From: JAAYRQ01 sp035647815
GTDB taxonomy: Bacteria; Bacillota; Syntrophomonadia; Syntrophomonadales; Syntrophomonadaceae
Reading direction: 5' to 3'
Length of the DNA stretch: 30,925 nucleotides
Assembly (NCBI GenBank): GCA_035647815.1
Contig: DASRMR010000049.1
Coordinates: 1-30,925, forward strand
The notes below the pieces were generated by a model. The model was not told the DNA's origin. It searched no databases and was given only the letters and a program-made list of their open reading frames with translations. The position numbers and the translations under genes were made by a program. This document shows, in pieces, positions 1 through 7,185 of the stretch (position 1 is its first letter; each line of letters starts with the position of its first letter).

Positions 1-70
1 TATTTATGGTGGATAAATTCGAATATGCACTTTATCTGTAGAACACACATCATAACTCATTAGCTGTAAT

Positions 71-212
71 GCATATTGTTAATCATGATTATGCATAAAG
101 CGACATATTTATACACCCACTCCTTACATCACAATACTAAAAGTTTTTAAAACATTCAGACAACTCAAGACTATTGCCCACTTATTAGGATATTGCATAA
201 TGTTATTCATGA
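71..212. repeat. Pair of 18-bp direct repeats upstream of the serine recombinase
   Basis: GCATATTGTTAATCATGA at 71-88 and GCATAATGTTATTCATGA at 195-212 match at 16 of 18 positions, in the same orientation, 124 bp apart. The second copy ends three bases before the -35 element of the recombinase promoter. The first copy overlaps a 10-bp palindrome (AATCATGATT, 81-90). Such repeats could be recombinase binding sites (res-like) or operator sites; which one cannot be decided from sequence. Confidence 0.6.
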
Positions 213-215
213 CAC

Positions 216-244
216 TTTACAATAGGCGTTTTCTGCCTTATAAT
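216..244 (+). promoter_or_regulatory. Sigma-A-type promoter of the serine recombinase
   Basis: TTTACA (216-221), 17-bp spacer, TATAAT (239-244). Both hexamers are close to consensus. The predicted transcript starts near 251, about 45 bases before the GTG start at 296. Confidence 0.65.
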
Positions 245-295
245 CTCACTATAAACACAAAATATATTTAGTATGAAGTGGGGTAGGGGAGTAGA

Positions 296-1117
296 GTGGA
301 AAAAGTTTTTGGTTATGTACGAGTGTCTACTGAAACTCAAGCAAAAAGTGGTTATGGTGCTGCGGCACAAAAGCATGCGATTAATGATTACTGTAAGAAT
401 AACAATTTAGAACTAGTCGAGGTTTTTGAAGATTTAGGTATAACTGGCATAACTATAGAGCGTGAAGGACTTACTCAGTTGATTAGTAGTTTTAATGGAG
501 TAGAAAAAGTTATTGTCCTCAATACTAGTCGTTTATGGCGAAATGATACTGTAAGGGTCTTGATTAAGCGACAGTTTGAACTAGCTGGTGCTGACATAAT
601 TTCTATCGAGCAGCCTAGCTATAGTATCAAGGCTGATAATCCAAATGATTACTTATTCAATGGTATAATGGAACTCTTAGATCAATATGAGCGTATGAAC
701 ACTATATTAAAGTTGGCTAGGGGAAGAAAATCAAAAGCTAAATCTGGAGTTAAAGGGTCTGGAGAAACACCGCTAGGGTATAAGTGGAAACACGATGGGG
801 TAGATAGACCTATTGTAGTCATAGATGAACCCCAAGCTGATGTGGTGAGAATAATGTATGAAAAATATATTGAACTTGGAAGTATTGGTAAAGTGAAAAA
901 TTATCTTAATGAACATAAGTATCTGACTAAACGTGGCAAACCATTTAATGATATGGGAGTTCGTAACATTTTAGTCAATGATTTTTATATTGGCACGGTA
1001 AGCTGGGGCACACTTGAAACAGATGGCCAGCATGAACCTATAATTGATCAGCAGTTGTTTGAGCAAGTCCAAGAACAGATTAAAAGAAACACTCGTAATC
1101 CAGGTATTAGTAAATAA
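296..1117 (+). CDS. Short serine recombinase (resolvase plus recombinase domain, no zinc ribbon)
   Basis: Site-specific DNA recombinase of the serine family, 273 aa. The N-terminal resolvase fold carries the nucleophile in YVRVSTETQ (Ser11) and the arginines of SRLWRN (Arg79, Arg82); a long helix follows at about 120-145. Residues 150-265 match the 'recombinase' DNA-binding domain (TPLGYKW, TKRGKPF, NDFYIGTVSW). Large serine recombinases normally continue with a zinc ribbon and coiled coil to 450-550 aa; this one stops right after the first DNA-binding domain, so it is either a naturally short invertase/resolvase-like form or a C-terminally truncated one. The start is GTG, with AGGGGAG just upstream at 285-291. 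No partner mobile-element genes are visible beside it, so it may be a relic or a stand-alone switch enzyme. Confidence 0.9.
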   Translation: MEKVFGYVRVSTETQAKSGYGAAAQKHAINDYCKNNNLELVEVFEDLGITGITIEREGLTQLISSFNGVEKVIVLNTSRLWRNDTVRVLIKRQFELAGADIISIEQPSYSIKADNPNDYLFNGIMELLDQYERMNTILKLARGRKSKAKSGVKGSGETPLGYKWKHDGVDRPIVVIDEPQADVVRIMYEKYIELGSIGKVKNYLNEHKYLTKRGKPFNDMGVRNILVNDFYIGTVSWGTLETDGQHEPIIDQQLFEQVQEQIKRNTRNPGISK

Positions 1118-1584
1118 AAACTAGGCAAACTACATGCTAAATGTTTCACAAGCATTTAAAGCTAATTAATAACTCTTATATAAATCTTTCAACTGTTTTC
1201 ATCGTACTAAACACATCTGATCAGATTATTCATTACCATTCAAAATAGTGTTTTTTGTGTTTCCATACATTTTTCACACACGGTAAGACAAATTAGAATA
1301 TCACTTACGAGATCATAATAATATAAATCATGTTTTAATGATTGGATTACATGCTAGATATTTTAATCGTATTAATATAACTTTAACCTAAGGAAGTAGG
1401 TGGTAAAGTTATAAACCACGTGCAATAGGAGATACTAAAATAAACCCCTCTGTTTAGGCCTGTTTTTGCTCCTAGTTTACATAATGTTCATTATCGGAAG
1501 TTAAAAAGAGTGGTTATTTACCATTAAACGATAGTAAAAAGGCACTAAAACTGTGCTTGATCTCATATTCACAAGGAAAAAGAT
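1118..1584. other. Gene-poor AT-rich stretch
   Basis: I see no convincing reading frame or RNA gene in these 467 bases. The region holds a GTTTACATAAT-n4-ATTAT element at 1475-1494, which shares its first arm with the perfect inverted repeat at 11130-11155. Otherwise nothing is supported. Confidence 0.5.
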
Positions 1585-1629
1585 AAAAAACCAACTTCTT
1601 TTTAACCATAAATAGAAAGTTGGTTTTTT
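1585..1629 (-). terminator. Intrinsic terminator of the LysR gene (possibly bidirectional)
   Basis: Perfect 13-bp inverted repeat: AAAAAACCAACTT (1585-1597) and AAGTTGGTTTTTT (1617-1629). The A/T runs on both sides give a U-tract in either direction. It lies 8 bases past the stop codon of the minus-strand LysR gene and could also stop plus-strand transcription. Confidence 0.85.
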
Positions 1630-1636
1630 ATTATAT

Positions 1637-2584
1637 TTATATGAATCTCATTTTCTGGTTAATAATAGCATCCTTTTCTGCACTCCATAGAGAATCTGGA
1701 TCAGAAATAAACTCTAAGAATTCTTTTTTAAGACCAGTAAAATTTTCATTCATCCGGACTACTACTTCCATATCCCAGGATAATTTCATATTGGGAACAG
1801 CTATTTTTAACAATCGACCTTCATTCAGTTCCCTTTTCACAACTGGATACGGTACTAACGAAACACCTTTATTTCTCAGTACTGCCTCTTTAATTGCTTC
1901 CCAATTAGTAATTTCAGTTACAATATTGAAGTCATCAAAGGTTAAATCTAATGTTTTTAAGTATGATTCCACAAAATGTCTTATGGTTGATTCTTCTTCA
2001 CGGGCTATAAAAGGCTCATTTAGCAGTTCACTTATAGTTATACTCGGTCTTCTCAACCATTCACTACGTGGTGGTACAATTAGAACCAAGTCATTACTTT
2101 CAATTTTTATTTTATGCAAATCTGGTTCATTAGTTAGATTGCCTTCAACTACACCGATATCTATTGTTCTATCCTTAACATCGTTTATTATGTCCTGGCT
2201 ATGTCCTATATCTAATCTAATATGGACATCAGGATTTAAATCTTTAAAGGTAATAATAGATGAAGGTAAGAAGTAGTTGCCTGCTGTATAACTAGCCCCT
2301 ACATTAATAAACTCCTTGTTTAAACCACTAATTTTAGCTATTTCTGCTTCCATTTCCGCGTATAAGGCAAGTATTTTTTCACCGTATTCATAGAATTTTT
2401 TGCCAGCCTCAGTTGGTTTAACTCCTGTATTACCTCGATCGAATAAAGACACATTTAGATTTTCCTCTAATGCCTTAATCTGCGAGCTTATAGCAGGTTG
2501 TGTAAAGTTTAATATTTTAGCTGCTTTAGTGAAACTTTTTGCCTGGGTAATAATTCTAAATACTTCGAATTGATCTATGTTCAT
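1637..2584 (-). CDS. LysR-family transcriptional regulator
   Basis: DNA-binding regulator with the LysR layout: an N-terminal winged helix-turn-helix (NIDQFEVFRIITQAKSFTKA, then LNFTQPAISSQIKALE and LFDRGN), a linker helix, and a periplasmic-binding-protein-like effector domain from about residue 90 to 300. I chose the ATG at 2584 (315 aa) because the AAAGGA Shine-Dalgarno lies about 11 bases before it; the ATG at 2596 directly abuts that motif, leaving no spacing. The general architecture resembles CysL-type regulators, but the effector cannot be read from the sequence. LysR proteins often control a divergent neighbour, here the DUF503 gene, but this is only context. Confidence 0.92.
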   Translation of the reverse strand: MNIDQFEVFRIITQAKSFTKAAKILNFTQPAISSQIKALEENLNVSLFDRGNTGVKPTEAGKKFYEYGEKILALYAEMEAEIAKISGLNKEFINVGASYTAGNYFLPSSIITFKDLNPDVHIRLDIGHSQDIINDVKDRTIDIGVVEGNLTNEPDLHKIKIESNDLVLIVPPRSEWLRRPSITISELLNEPFIAREEESTIRHFVESYLKTLDLTFDDFNIVTEITNWEAIKEAVLRNKGVSLVPYPVVKRELNEGRLLKIAVPNMKLSWDMEVVVRMNENFTGLKKEFLEFISDPDSLWSAEKDAIINQKMRFI

Positions 2585-2712
2585 TGTTTTGCACATCCTT
2601 TTAGGTTTAAAGCCAAATATAAGTTATATTTATGTCCTATATAATTCTACCAGAGTTAAACCAATTAGCAAGGTGTTAAAGTGAATTTATACTAAATAAT
2701 CTGAATCTTTGG

Positions 2713-2718
2713 TAAAAT
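2713..2718 (+). promoter_or_regulatory. Candidate extended -10 promoter of the DUF503 gene
   Basis: TG at 2710-2711 followed by TAAAAT (2713-2718) forms an extended -10 element about 30 bases before the start codon. No good -35 is visible, as is common for extended -10 promoters. Confidence 0.35.
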
Positions 2719-2748
2719 ATAAATAATATTTAATTATTGGAGGTATTA

Positions 2749-3048
2749 ATGTTTATTTTATATGGTTCTATTGAAATACACCTTCCCTATTCAAATTCTC
2801 TTAAGACTAAGCGTAAGATTACGAGTAGTATATTAGATCGTTTAAAAAAGCGCATGAATATTTCTATAAGCGAAGTAGACTATCATGATTTATGGCAAAG
2901 ATCAGTTTTAGGTTTTGCTGCAGTCAGTTCTAATTATAATGACCTCGAAAAGTTTATAAATTATATTGATGATACATTATTTAACTATTTTTCCGATATT
3001 GAGGTAATAGACTTAAAGTATGACATAATTAGGGCTAGCGAGGATTAG
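2749..3048 (+). CDS. DUF503 family protein (YlxP-like)
   Basis: Small protein of 99 aa recognisable as DUF503 by the SLKTKR motif near the N-terminus, the segment SISEVDYHDLWQRSVLG and the following AVSS. YlxP-type proteins are often found near ribosome-maturation genes such as rbfA and are thought to have an RNA- or ribosome-related role, which is not proven; here the gene sits outside that context, between a LysR gene and a secreted deacylase. The start is the ATG at 2749, preceded by GGAGG at 2739-2743. The reading frame also has an upstream TTG at 2737, but that codon lies inside the ribosome binding site. Confidence 0.88.
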   Translation: MFILYGSIEIHLPYSNSLKTKRKITSSILDRLKKRMNISISEVDYHDLWQRSVLGFAAVSSNYNDLEKFINYIDDTLFNYFSDIEVIDLKYDIIRASED

Positions 3049-3166
3049 GGGTCTTTTTTCCATAAAATACCTGGAACTTTCTAAAGGATAATGACATTTT
3101 TTGTAGAAACTTGCTATTACTTGTTTTTTTACAAGAATTGAATCTTTTAGGAAAGGAATAGGTAAA

Positions 3167-4096
3167 ATGAACAAAATAAGAATTAGACCTAGCAAGTTTT
3201 TGACTATCCTGTTATTAACTGTATTTGCCATGACGACTATTTTAATTAGTCCTCAAGCTGTGGAGGCTCTAACTGTCAAATATTCTTCCCCCGTAGAATA
3301 TTCAGTTACCACCTATGAACAATCTAGTTCAAATCTAGATTATCAGCCGACAACCGAATTAGTTGCCGGAAGACCATATACATATTATACGGTTACAGCT
3401 TCTTCGGAAGAGACAGAACAAAAACCAACAGTCCAAGAGAAGACTATTGCACCAGATACTAAGTATGCTACTAATTTATACATAATAGAAAGTGGTAAAC
3501 CAGGTCCAGTAGTTATGATTGTAGGTGGGGTGCATGGCAATGAAACTGCAGGATATCTCGCAGCAGAGAAGTTTAGAAATTACTCTTTGAAAAAAGGTAC
3601 CCTTTTAGTTTTACCTCAAGCTAATAAATTAGCTGTTGGAGCTGGTAAACGTTATGCAGTCGGAGAAAGTGATTTGAATCGTCTGTTCCCGCAGTCGAGT
3701 TCATCTTCTCCAAGTGGTCCTTTAGCAAAAGATATTTATAATGTTGTAAAAGAATATAAAGTTGATTGGTTGATGGACATGCATGAAGGCTTTGACTATT
3801 ATAAAAATAGCTCTACCAGCTCCGTTGGACAGTCTTTAATATATTATCCTGCAAAAGGGACAATAAGTACAGTTGAAGATATTGTAAGTGATTTAAATAA
3901 AGGGATTAAAACCTCTTTACGCAAATTCAGCATACTGCGCTATCCAGTGAAAGGTAGTTTAGCTAGAAGCACAGCAGAATACTTAGGAGTAAAAAGTTTC
4001 ATTTTCGAGACTTCTATGAAACAAACATTATCGGTTAGGGTAAATTTTCAACAACAAGCTGCAAATAAATTATTAAGAAATCTAGGAATGTACTAA
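3167..4096 (+). CDS. Secreted M14-family (AstE/AspA-like) zinc deacylase
   Basis: Predicted exported metallo-deacylase or carboxypeptidase-like enzyme of the succinylglutamate desuccinylase/aspartoacylase group, 309 aa. A signal peptide covers residues 1-34 (basic start, hydrophobic core, cleavage near AVEA). Zinc ligands are visible as His123 and Glu126 in GGVHGNETAG and His206 in DMHEG. DLNRLFP (169-175) supplies the substrate-binding Asn-Arg typical of the family, and Glu281 in FIFETS fits the catalytic glutamate. AGGAAAGGA at 3149-3157 is a strong ribosome binding site. It lies convergent with the amidoligase gene with only 7 bases between stops and no terminator. The likely place of action is the cell envelope; the substrate (an acyl-amino acid, peptide or wall fragment) is unknown. 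Confidence 0.85.
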   Translation: MNKIRIRPSKFLTILLLTVFAMTTILISPQAVEALTVKYSSPVEYSVTTYEQSSSNLDYQPTTELVAGRPYTYYTVTASSEETEQKPTVQEKTIAPDTKYATNLYIIESGKPGPVVMIVGGVHGNETAGYLAAEKFRNYSLKKGTLLVLPQANKLAVGAGKRYAVGESDLNRLFPQSSSSSPSGPLAKDIYNVVKEYKVDWLMDMHEGFDYYKNSSTSSVGQSLIYYPAKGTISTVEDIVSDLNKGIKTSLRKFSILRYPVKGSLARSTAEYLGVKSFIFETSMKQTLSVRVNFQQQAANKLLRNLGMY

Positions 4097-4103
4097 ACCA
4101 TGA

Positions 4104-5717
4104 TTACCTAATACGCTGACTTCTTGTAACTTGACCGGGGCTAATAATTCTACCTCTAGTAATATTATTGGCTCCCCGGTTAATGTTGCTTGCTGAAACA
4201 CTTCCACTGATATTAGACCGACCTGCACCGCTTCTAGTAACTGATATTCTAGTAGTGCGAGTTGCGACTGAAGGAGTCCTTGTGTTTTCTCTAGAGCCAG
4301 TTCTACTAGAACTAATAGTACTACTAGTCGGTTTAGTTCTTTTTTCACTTACTATAGCTTTATTAGTTACAGTTATCTTCCATGATTTACGAAAATCTGA
4401 TTTTTCATCCCACTTCAAACCGTTCATAATCATTTCGGGAATAACTTTAAGTTCATCAGCATAAGTAGCATACATATCAGTATTTTCTATATCACTCCAT
4501 ATTTTATAAAAATGTTTTAAAAAATATTCTTGGTCACCACTATAAAATGCCTTTTGGGCTTCTAGATTATTAAAATAGTTTTTTGGTAAATATGGATACC
4601 TACTAACTACTATTTTAGCCAAACAAAGTATGGCTGTGGCTATGCTTTGTGATACTAACCAACTACCGGGGGATCTGTATTCAAAACCACCGTGATCTTT
4701 TAGTCTATAGTCTGCTAGAAAGCCATACTTTTTTCTTCTTTTACTTGCTGTGGTTGGATTTTCAATTAGGAAAACAGGAATACCTAAATAGTTATCTAAT
4801 GCACGCATTAACATTCCACTTACTTTTATTTTACTAAAATGTATATGCCCACCAATCGAATAACCACTCATAGGTTGACTGCCAGCTACCCATTTTACAT
4901 TTCTATGAGGTGCTAATCTATTCGCACTAGCTAATGCTTGTTGAATGTTAACTATTAATTCAAGTGGAGAATCATCAGGTTTAGGACGAACTTCAGCTAT
5001 GGGGCGCTGCTGACGATTAGGGATTCTGATATTATCAGTACCGATAATTCCATCACGGGGAAAGAATTCAGAAGCAGCTATCATTTTGCCGTTTTTCGAA
5101 TTAAACAACATAAATTCTGGATCAGCACCTAGTTTAATTGAGGTCGCCTGCACTTTTTCTTCTATTTCATATAGTTCAGCTATTATTTTAACTATAGAGG
5201 CTAAATCTTTATCCCTGATAATTGGTGAGGAGTTTATTTTCCTGACTTTGAGTCGTCTTTTAGTAGTGAGTACTACACTTACTACTCCTATATCTAGACC
5301 TATTAAATATAAAGCCTTTTTAGCCATTTCACTTACTTTAGAGTTTTCTGCTTCTCTAATATATTTTATTTGTTCTTTCGCCTTATTGTAAGTAATAAGG
5401 CGAATAGAAATAACTTTTAAATCACAGATTAAAACTTCATAAGTTCTATTAATGGGGTCATTTGCTTCTAGATCAGAAGCAATTCCATTATGTTTCAGAA
5501 TTCCACTTGTAATCTCAGAATCAGTGGAGTTTTTTATTGCTCTAGCAGTATTTATTATCCTTCTAGTTATGTTTTTTTCGTCTTTAATATTTATTTCTAG
5601 ATAATCTTCCCCTTCGAGTTTTATTTCTTGATTCTGAGTTTTAGGTATTTCTGCTATCAAACTTTGAAACAAATCTATCCCCGTTTTATTGGGAAGATAA
5701 TTAATATTTATATTCAT
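4104..5717 (-). CDS. phiEco32-type COOH-NH2 amidoligase with Ser/Thr/Arg-rich tail
   Basis: Predicted ATP-dependent amide-bond ligase of the glutamine-synthetase fold, 537 aa. The ligase core spans about 195-385: GADPEF (197-202), AEVRP (241-245), GGHIHF (289-294) and GFEYRSPGSWL (344-354), the acidic and histidine positions expected for metal-ATP binding. Residues 98-167 look like the C-terminal half of an ATP-grasp domain (LGLDIGVVSVVL and a degenerate INSSP), paralleling the neighbour's SLDIGIDSAGNLW and EINSKP. Residues 461-537 are a low-complexity, strongly basic Ser/Thr/Arg tail with no aspartate. The start codon overlaps the stop of the upstream ATP-grasp gene by one base (TAATG), so the two are probably translationally coupled. 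The family is known from phage and Firmicute genomes, where it is proposed to modify proteins or peptides; the substrate here is unknown, and a spore-coat role is an inference. Confidence 0.82.
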   Translation of the reverse strand: MNININYLPNKTGIDLFQSLIAEIPKTQNQEIKLEGEDYLEINIKDEKNITRRIINTARAIKNSTDSEITSGILKHNGIASDLEANDPINRTYEVLICDLKVISIRLITYNKAKEQIKYIREAENSKVSEMAKKALYLIGLDIGVVSVVLTTKRRLKVRKINSSPIIRDKDLASIVKIIAELYEIEEKVQATSIKLGADPEFMLFNSKNGKMIAASEFFPRDGIIGTDNIRIPNRQQRPIAEVRPKPDDSPLELIVNIQQALASANRLAPHRNVKWVAGSQPMSGYSIGGHIHFSKIKVSGMLMRALDNYLGIPVFLIENPTTASKRRKKYGFLADYRLKDHGGFEYRSPGSWLVSQSIATAILCLAKIVVSRYPYLPKNYFNNLEAQKAFYSGDQEYFLKHFYKIWSDIENTDMYATYADELKVIPEMIMNGLKWDEKSDFRKSWKITVTNKAIVSEKRTKPTSSTISSSRTGSRENTRTPSVATRTTRISVTRSGAGRSNISGSVSASNINRGANNITRGRIISPGQVTRSQRIR

Positions 5718-7057
5718 TAAAAATCATTCCTCATAGCAATTTTACGAGCTGAGAAGATAAAATAATCTATTAGATAGTTAAGATGTTTATGTCTAATATC
5801 ATCTTCATCAAAACTAGCTGGTTTAGAATTAATTTCTAAAATCCACAGATTACCTGCACTATCAATGCCAATATCTAAGGAAAGTATCGCTAAGTTTATT
5901 CCTAACCCTTCTTCAAGTTTGGGAGGAATAACAGAACAGATAGTTTTTAATTGTCTATCAATAAAATCTCTAGTAGCAGACAAAGTACCAAATACTTCTT
6001 TTAGCACCTCCTCAATTGAATGTGCTGACCCCCCATTAGGTATGTGAGTAACAAATCTACCTTTGCCTGCTACACGTGCAGCCACACCAGTTATAATCCA
6101 CTTACCTGTGGCATCCTTTTGGACTTGAGTCCTGAGATCAAAAACTTTATCATTAAATCTTGCTAAATCAATACCTTGTTGAATCAGATAACGATTTTCC
6201 TTAACTCCCATACGGCTTAAAGCCTCTGATAAATTGTAAAAGGAAGAGGAGGATTGCCATTTGGGGCTACTAGTATTAGCTTTAGAATACCTAAAGGAAT
6301 TATTGCGGTTTGATATTATTTTAATAATACCTTGTCCTCGACTATTATTAATCGGCTTTAAAAATAATTCCGGGTGTTTACCTAACATATCCCTTAGGTT
6401 TTTCCGATTAAACTTTTTAGTTTCAGGGCTAAACTTTTGCCCTGTTTCAAATCCCCATAAAACTTCACTGACTTCCCATTTATTAAGAAAACGACTATTA
6501 AACACGAATATTTCAGGATCTGCATTTAGATTTTGTAGTAATGTTTTTACATTACTTTTCGATTCAATGCTACGATACTGAATACGATTGTAAACAATCG
6601 AAGGCATACCATAATTCCCTGTAATCCATTTCCCGTTATTATCTGTTGAATATCCTTTCACAGTCTTTCTCTTCCAATTAACTCCATCTGCATAAAAAAA
6701 GAAAATAAATACTCCTTTTTTTTGTCCGTAATTTATCATCTCTTTAAGCAAACGACCTTTTTTGCCCTTAGGAATAGAAATGTTTTGCTTTTTAGAAGAG
6801 GTTAAAATTCCTACACTAGGACCTAATCTGAGTATATCTTTTTCTATATAATAAGGAAGGTAGGAATTATTAGGGACTAAAAGCTTTTTGGCAGTTTTTA
6901 AATCTATTTTTATTAAGTCTTTATTTTGTTCTTTTGATAGAACACCTATATTAGATACAGTGGTCATACTTCCAATTTTTAAACTTACCGTATCTGATTT
7001 AAGGGTACTGTAGATATCTTGGTTTACTAGTACCTTTTTGTTGCTACTATTGGGCAT
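5717..7057 (-). CDS. YheC/YheD-type ATP-grasp protein, paralogue 1
   Basis: ATP-grasp enzyme of the spore-coat-associated YheC/YheD family, expected to activate a carboxylate as acyl-phosphate and join it to an amine. Counting from an in-frame ATG at 7075, motifs are RLGPSVGIL (83-91), FLNKWEV (196-202), the nucleotide lysine and loop LFLKPINNSRGQGI (237-250), YLIQQGIDL (296-304), DLRTQVQKD (313-321) and the metal-binding EINSKP (414-419). I place the start at the ATG at 7057 (446 aa) because AAGGGG lies about 9 bases before it, while the ATG at 7075 has only a weak site. It is coupled to the amidoligase through a one-base stop/start overlap. CATATTAT, resembling a mother-cell sigma -10 element, lies 31-38 bases upstream of the start. 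Confidence 0.87.
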   Translation of the reverse strand: MPNSSNKKVLVNQDIYSTLKSDTVSLKIGSMTTVSNIGVLSKEQNKDLIKIDLKTAKKLLVPNNSYLPYYIEKDILRLGPSVGILTSSKKQNISIPKGKKGRLLKEMINYGQKKGVFIFFFYADGVNWKRKTVKGYSTDNNGKWITGNYGMPSIVYNRIQYRSIESKSNVKTLLQNLNADPEIFVFNSRFLNKWEVSEVLWGFETGQKFSPETKKFNRKNLRDMLGKHPELFLKPINNSRGQGIIKIISNRNNSFRYSKANTSSPKWQSSSSFYNLSEALSRMGVKENRYLIQQGIDLARFNDKVFDLRTQVQKDATGKWIITGVAARVAGKGRFVTHIPNGGSAHSIEEVLKEVFGTLSATRDFIDRQLKTICSVIPPKLEEGLGINLAILSLDIGIDSAGNLWILEINSKPASFDEDDIRHKHLNYLIDYFIFSARKIAMRNDF

Positions 7058-7136
7058 TATATGACCCCTTTTCATATTCTTTAGTCCATAATATGAGTTT
7101 TATAAATAGACCGTGCCTAGAACTCATTAAATTGCA

Positions 7137-7162
7137 TAAAAAAAAGCTGATTTTATCAGCTT
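7137..7162 (-). terminator. Intrinsic terminator after trkH
   Basis: AAGCTGAT (7144-7151), a 3-base loop and ATCAGCTT (7155-7162), with a run of A on the plus strand at 7138-7145 that reads as a U-tract in minus-strand RNA. It lies 24 bases past the TrkH stop codon. Confidence 0.85.
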
Positions 7163-7185
7163 AAAATATATTATAAAATATTGTT

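Noticed and set aside
2737..2748. TTG start for the DUF503 gene
   Set aside because: The TTG lies inside the GGAGG ribosome binding site of the ATG at 2749, and the family begins at the ATG.
4082..4464. Open frames on both strands across the amidoligase tail
   Set aside because: They arise from the biased codons of the Ser/Thr/Arg-rich tail, have repetitive Leu/Val-rich translations, and lack ribosome binding sites.
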